Source: Chloroflexota bacterium
GTDB taxonomy: Bacteria; Chloroflexota; Dehalococcoidia; Lucifugimonadales; Lucifugimonadaceae
Direction: 5' to 3'
Assembly (NCBI GenBank): GCA_002712125.1
Contig: PASL01000002.1
Coordinates: 13,653 to 22,322, forward strand
Length of the DNA stretch: 8,670 bases
Under the pieces are notes generated by a model, which was not told the DNA's origin, ran no database searches, and saw only the letters and a program-made list of their open reading frames with translations. A program made the translations under genes and the position numbers. Below are positions 5,356-8,670 of this stretch, piece by piece. Within the stretch, counting starts at the first letter, position 1. Every line of letters starts with the position of its first letter.

Positions 5356-6048
5356 ATGTCGAAGTTTTCTGAGTTTAAGAATGGTTGTATCGAACTAATC
5401 CCATTACAAATTGGGGTTTTTCCTTTTGGCATAGCCTTTGGAATTCTAGGCAATGAAAGCGGCCTAACAAATTTACAGACTTTTCTTTTATCTTCAATTA
5501 TTTTTGCAGGAGTAAGTCAAATTGTTTTTGCTCAACTTATTGCTGCTTTAACCCCTGGTTTTATAGTTGTAGCTACCGTTGGAATAGTTAACTTACGCCA
5601 TATTCTATATGGAATAACATTATCTGAATATCTTAAAAATTTACCTCTAAAATGGAGGTTACTATTAGCATACTTAATCACTGATGAGGCTTTTGCAATA
5701 TCCCAAAAAAGATTTTCTGAAAAGAAAAAAAATAATAATATGCATTATCATCTTTTAGGTAGCGGTTTAACACTTTGGACTTCATGGCAGATATCAACTT
5801 TCTTAGGAATTTTTGTTGGACATTTTATTCCTGATTCACTAAATCTTGAGTTCGCTATTCCTTTGTCTTTCATAGCAATAGTTGCTATTTCAATTAAAGA
5901 CAAACCAAAATTATTGGTTTTTGTGGTTAGCGCATTACTATCTGTAATTTTCAAAGACCTTCCATGGAATTTATGGATTATAGTTTCTGCAATAATTGCA
6001 ATTTTTGTTGGAATCTTTTTTTCGAACATAAGAAAGGTAAAACAATGA
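5356..6048 (+). CDS. azlC: AzlC, branched-chain amino acid exporter large subunit
   Basis: A 230-residue integral membrane protein, large subunit of the AzlCD (LIV-E) exporter, which expels branched-chain amino acids and related compounds such as azaleucine. Signatures include PLQIGVFPFGIAFGILG (16-32), IIFAGVSQIVFAQL (48-61), the conserved VNLRHILYG (78-86) and LITDEAFAI (107-115). Several more hydrophobic helices follow a polar loop rich in Lys/Asn (117-132), and the length is typical. ATG at 5356 is preferred over the in-frame TTG at 5341 because MSKFSEFKNG fits the short polar N-terminus of the family. The stop TGA shares bases with the azlD ATG (ATGA), indicating translational coupling. 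Confidence 0.93.
   Translation: MSKFSEFKNGCIELIPLQIGVFPFGIAFGILGNESGLTNLQTFLLSSIIFAGVSQIVFAQLIAALTPGFIVVATVGIVNLRHILYGITLSEYLKNLPLKWRLLLAYLITDEAFAISQKRFSEKKKNNNMHYHLLGSGLTLWTSWQISTFLGIFVGHFIPDSLNLEFAIPLSFIAIVAISIKDKPKLLVFVVSALLSVIFKDLPWNLWIIVSAIIAIFVGIFFSNIRKVKQ
6033..6037 (+). promoter_or_regulatory. Ribosome binding site of azlD inside azlC
   Basis: AAAGG lies 7 bases before the ATG at 6045, within the last codons of azlC. It supports the 6045 start over the longer in-frame ATG at 5964. Confidence 0.5.
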
Positions 6049-6356
6049 TTTGGACATTAATAATTTTTTCAGGCTTAATAACGTATGTAACTAGATTTTT
6101 GCCTATATCAAAATTAATGCCAAAAAAATTACCTAACCTTGTGCAACAAGGTTTACAGTATGTTTCAATAGCAGTAATAACTCCTATAATTATTAATTCT
6201 ATTCTTATAGATACAGAAAACATAATAAGAATCGATGATAACCCTAAAATTTTTGCTGCACTAATTGCTATTGGCGTGGCATTAGTTTCAAAATCTATAA
6301 TCCTCACGCTTACTTGCGGATTAGCTATAATATGGATCTTTGAATTTTTGATATAG
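6045..6356 (+). CDS. azlD: AzlD, branched-chain amino acid exporter small subunit
   Basis: A 103-residue membrane protein with about four helices, matching AzlD, the small partner of AzlC. The N-terminal ITYVTRFLP (12-20) is the family's conserved T-Y-x-T-R-x-x-P motif. It is followed by a polar loop (ISKLMPKKLP) and by helices at about 35-55, 69-82 and 85-102. The frame is open back to 5964, but those 27 extra residues are read from inside azlC and are rich in Cys and Asn, unlike the family. The start at 6045 also gives the ATGA overlap and a ribosome binding site. It ends in TAG, 17 bp from the stop of the convergent gene. Confidence 0.92.
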   Translation: MIWTLIIFSGLITYVTRFLPISKLMPKKLPNLVQQGLQYVSIAVITPIIINSILIDTENIIRIDDNPKIFAALIAIGVALVSKSIILTLTCGLAIIWIFEFLI

Positions 6357-6361
6357 ATTCT

Positions 6362-6404
6362 AGTTTTATAGTTTTATTTTTTTCTATTATCTATAAAACT
6401 TTTT
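6362..6404 (+). terminator. Likely terminator of azlCD, reaching into the convergent gene
   Basis: AGTTTTATAG (6362-6371) and CTATAAAACT (6391-6400) are perfect 10-base complements with a 19-base loop, followed by TTTT (6401-6404). The hairpin begins 5 bases after the azlD stop, and its right arm lies within the last codons of the convergent small membrane protein gene. The stem has only two G-C pairs, so strength is uncertain. No T run follows on the minus strand. Confidence 0.45.
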
Positions 6405-6724
6405 GAATAAGATAGCAATGCTATAAATGAGGTTGATAACATTATTATTACCCTGACTAAACTAAGGTCTCCAGCATCGATTGATTTTGGAAGCCTCGTA
6501 GTTATTAGTGAAAAAAATATGAGTATTGTTAGTAACAAAACAACATGTACAAAAATCTTTTTTTTCTCTGGAAATTTATTACTAAGATAATATGAAGCCA
6601 TGATTCCTAATCCAAAAATTACTGGAATTAAAGCCGTTGGTGAAGTAACCTCAATATAACCCCATAAACCTACGATAATTAATGATAAGGAATTTATTAA
6701 ACTAGAATTTTTAAATTTCAACAT
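6374..6724 (-). CDS. Small four-helix integral membrane protein
   Basis: A 116-residue protein with four predicted helices at about 10-22, 30-47, 57-75 and 88-106, and short charged loops (NKFPEKKK at 49-56). The first half, IIVGLWGYIEVTSPTALIPVIFGLG (16-40), shows the G-x-x-G-Y...S-x-T-A-L-I-P-x-x-F-G pattern. I recall this from small uncharacterised bacterial membrane proteins, perhaps distantly like TMEM14, though I cannot confirm that. No catalytic residues are apparent and no function is assigned. It lies 90 bp downstream of glmS on the same strand but has its own -10-like box directly before its ATG, so it may be transcribed separately. Its C-terminal codons form part of the convergent azlCD terminator. 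Confidence 0.75.
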   Translation of the reverse strand: MLKFKNSSLINSLSLIIVGLWGYIEVTSPTALIPVIFGLGIMASYYLSNKFPEKKKIFVHVVLLLTILIFFSLITTRLPKSIDAGDLSLVRVIIMLSTSFIALLSYSKSFIDNRKK

Positions 6725-6730
6725 ATTTAA

Positions 6731-6736
6731 ATTATA
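6731..6736 (-). promoter_or_regulatory. Candidate -10 box of a leaderless transcript for the small membrane protein
   Basis: A perfect TATAAT on the minus strand is followed by six bases (TTAAAT) and the ATG at 6724-6722. No Shine-Dalgarno is present. The spacing would place the start site at the start codon. The -35 region is not recognisable. Confidence 0.4.
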
Positions 6737-6814
6737 ATATACAAAACTACTTAAGGTGACTGAATTTTCTTATCAGGTTTCTCATTATTAATCATATTAA
6801 TTAGACTCTTTAGA

Positions 6815-8647
6815 TTATTCCACGGTGACTGATTTTGCTAAGTTTCTTGGTTTGTCTATATCTAAGTTTCGTGCCAAGGCTAAATTAATAGCGAAAATCT
6901 GTATACTTACTGAGGATAAAAATGGTGATAATAAATCTTCTGTTTTCTCAAAAATTATAATATCATCATACCATGATTTATCTAATTTTTCTGAACAATT
7001 TGTTAATACTATAACTTTACCATTTCGAGATTTTACTTCCCTAATATTTGAAATCATTTTATCCATATGACTTCCTTGAGTAATTATACAAAACACTGGC
7101 ATTTTGGAATCAATTAATGATATTGGGCCGTGCTTCATTTCTCCTGCTGGATAACCTTCTGCGTGAACATAACTTAATTCTTTTAATTTTAAAGCAGCTT
7201 CCATAGCAATAGAATAATTATAACCTCTACCCAAAAATAAAAAATTATCATACTTAGAGTAGAGTTTTGCTAAGTCTGCAATATGTTTAGTATTATCTAA
7301 AATTCTTTCAATATGAGATGGTATACTTTTAAGTTCTTCAAATATTTTTGTTTTTGGATAACCAGGATTTCTTGTTTGCCCAAGATACATAGCAAATAAC
7401 AAAAATATTTCCACTGTGGCTGTAAAAGTCTTTGTTGATGCAACACCTATCTCTGTTTTCGCTCCTATATTGATGCAATTTTTTGTAATTTTTTCTAGCT
7501 CAGAGTTATTAGTATTTGTTATAGCAATTTGAGGAATTTTCATTTCTTTTATTAAATTTGCTGCTGATAAAGTATCTGCTGTTTCTCCAGATTGAGAAAC
7601 AGATATGGCTAAGGTATTTTCTTCTATCAAAGGATTTCTATAAGTAAATTCAGAGGCATTATGGCATTGTGTAGGAATTTTAGAAATTTGTTCTAGCCAA
7701 TATGATGCCAATAAACACGCGTAATAACTTGTTCCCATTCCAAAAAGATTAATTCTTTTAATTTCATCTAAATTTAAACCTATTAATTCATTTGAAAAAT
7801 CTATTTCCTTTGAAGAAAAGTTTACTCTATTTTGGAAATTATTTAAGAAAACTTCAGGCTGTTCATGAATTTCTTTTTCAATAAAAAAGTCAAAATTATT
7901 TTTTGATATAGTTTCAGATTTTTCGTTAATAGGAATCCATTCTTTTTCAATTTTTTTATCTTTACTAATAACTAATATTTCTTCTAATGTCGCTACAAAT
8001 ATCTCTTCATTCTCTATAGATATATATTTTTCTGATGTAGATTTTATAGTTTCGAGATCACTAGCTATGGAAATTTTATTATTACTCAATCCAATTCTTA
8101 ATGAGCCTGCTAATCCTTTCTTAAATCCAAAAATTATGCCCGGATCTTCCTTACTGATTATTGCAACAACTGCGTGACCTTTAATTTTTTGGAAAGTAAG
8201 TTTTATAGATTTTAATGTATCTTTATTTTTATTTTTATAATAACTAATTAAATTAGATATACACTCTGTGTCAGTATCTGTTTTAAATCTAAATCCTTCA
8301 TCAATAAGTTCTTTTTTTATATCTAAATAATTTTCTATTATTCCATTATGAACAAGTGCTATAGTTTCATTTTCATCAAAAATTGGATGTGAATTATTAT
8401 CTGAAGGAACTCCATGAGTAGCCCATCTAGTATGACCAATACCTAAATGCCCGTCTGAAGTATCATTCTTAAATTTTGAAATAAAGTCTTTGATTTGACC
8501 AGAATTTTTTAGAACTTTTATATTTTGATTAGCATCAAATAAGGCTATACCAACACTGTCATACCCACGATATTCTAATTTTTTTAAACCTGTAATTAAA
8601 TCTGATTTAACTTCAGAATTACTAATATATCCTACGATTCCACACAT
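6815..8647 (-). CDS. glmS: Glutamine--fructose-6-phosphate aminotransferase (isomerizing), GlmS
   Basis: A complete 610-residue GlmS, the cytosolic enzyme that makes glucosamine-6-phosphate from fructose-6-phosphate and glutamine, the first step to UDP-GlcNAc and peptidoglycan. The N-terminal Ntn glutaminase domain begins MCGIVGYIS with nucleophile C2, then LEYRGYDSVGIA (24-35), GHTRWATHG (71-79) and TDTDTE (123-128), which contact glutamine. Two SIS isomerase domains follow: GMGTSYYA (303-310) and SVSQSGETADTL (349-360) bind the sugar phosphate. VASTKTFT (402-409), KLKELSYVHAEG (487-498) and MKHGP (504-508) give the catalytic Glu (E490) and His (H506). The tail NLAKSVTVE carries the Schiff-base Lys (K605). 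Length and all key residues are normal. Upstream only 23 bp are in the window, with a weak GAG before the ATG, so a leader, ribozyme or promoter cannot be judged. An AT-only 6-bp palindrome downstream (6792-6806) is too weak to call a terminator. Confidence 0.97.
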   Translation of the reverse strand: MCGIVGYISNSEVKSDLITGLKKLEYRGYDSVGIALFDANQNIKVLKNSGQIKDFISKFKNDTSDGHLGIGHTRWATHGVPSDNNSHPIFDENETIALVHNGIIENYLDIKKELIDEGFRFKTDTDTECISNLISYYKNKNKDTLKSIKLTFQKIKGHAVVAIISKEDPGIIFGFKKGLAGSLRIGLSNNKISIASDLETIKSTSEKYISIENEEIFVATLEEILVISKDKKIEKEWIPINEKSETISKNNFDFFIEKEIHEQPEVFLNNFQNRVNFSSKEIDFSNELIGLNLDEIKRINLFGMGTSYYACLLASYWLEQISKIPTQCHNASEFTYRNPLIEENTLAISVSQSGETADTLSAANLIKEMKIPQIAITNTNNSELEKITKNCINIGAKTEIGVASTKTFTATVEIFLLFAMYLGQTRNPGYPKTKIFEELKSIPSHIERILDNTKHIADLAKLYSKYDNFLFLGRGYNYSIAMEAALKLKELSYVHAEGYPAGEMKHGPISLIDSKMPVFCIITQGSHMDKMISNIREVKSRNGKVIVLTNCSEKLDKSWYDDIIIFEKTEDLLSPFLSSVSIQIFAINLALARNLDIDKPRNLAKSVTVE

Positions 8648-8670
8648 ATATTTTACACTCTACAATAGCT

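Noticed and set aside
5964..6044. Longer azlD start inside azlC
   Set aside because: The extra Cys/Asn-rich residues are an out-of-frame reading of azlC. The ATG at 6045 has a ribosome binding site and the family motif follows directly.
6792..6806. ATTAAT-ATG-ATTAAT palindrome after glmS as a terminator
   Set aside because: It has only six A-T pairs, a three-base loop and no following T run on the minus strand.
1..8670. CRISPR array, tRNA/rRNA genes, insertion sequence, defence island or prophage
   Set aside because: No regularly spaced repeats, RNA gene signatures, transposase or integrase motifs, or terminal inverted repeats with target duplications were seen.

Overview
The window is a gene-dense, very AT-rich stretch of a bacterial chromosome with overlapping genes, short gaps, mostly TAA stops and a standard genetic code (TAA, TAG and TGA all end genes; TGG encodes Trp). 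The gene mix (PhyH oxygenase, RraA-like aldolase, amidohydrolase_2, alpha/beta hydrolase, MFS_3 transporter, Ung, AzlCD, GlmS) fits a free-living, streamlined marine heterotroph. A low-GC relative of the SAR202/Dehalococcoidia Chloroflexota is one reading, since those carry many PhyH and amidohydrolase genes. A surface protein with a signal peptide and a C-terminal membrane anchor would suit a monoderm cell. This placement is inference; no 16S rRNA or lineage-specific marker is present.

Region 1 (about 1-3307, minus strand) reads from right to left as a likely operon: rraA-like aldolase, amidohydrolase_2 (broken by an in-frame TAA), a signal-peptide-bearing anchored Ig-like protein, a PhyH-type Fe(II)/2-oxoglutarate dioxygenase, and the start of an alpha/beta hydrolase that runs off the left edge. 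The first three genes overlap by 1 and 10 bases. The set resembles a catabolic cassette for an organic acid, lactone or aromatic-derived compound, but no substrate can be named. A divergent MFS transporter (3380-4615, plus) shares the 72-bp promoter gap with the aldolase.

Region 2 (4608-6356) holds ung (minus), converging on and overlapping the MFS gene by 8 bp. Divergent from it is the azlCD branched-chain amino acid exporter pair (plus), with an ATGA start/stop overlap.

Region 3 (6374-8647, minus) holds a small four-helix membrane protein and a complete glmS, which makes glucosamine-6-phosphate for the cell wall and amino sugars.

The most notable features are the premature TAA of the amidohydrolase, which sits inside a perfect GCCTAA-AAA-TTAGGC palindrome, and hairpin terminators buried in the 3' ends of both convergent gene pairs. 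Several genes also have a -10-like box 6-7 bases before ATG and no Shine-Dalgarno, suggesting leaderless transcripts. I did not see a convincing new multi-gene defence or mobile system, CRISPR, tRNA, rRNA or insertion sequence. No gap longer than about 90 bp lacks a gene.
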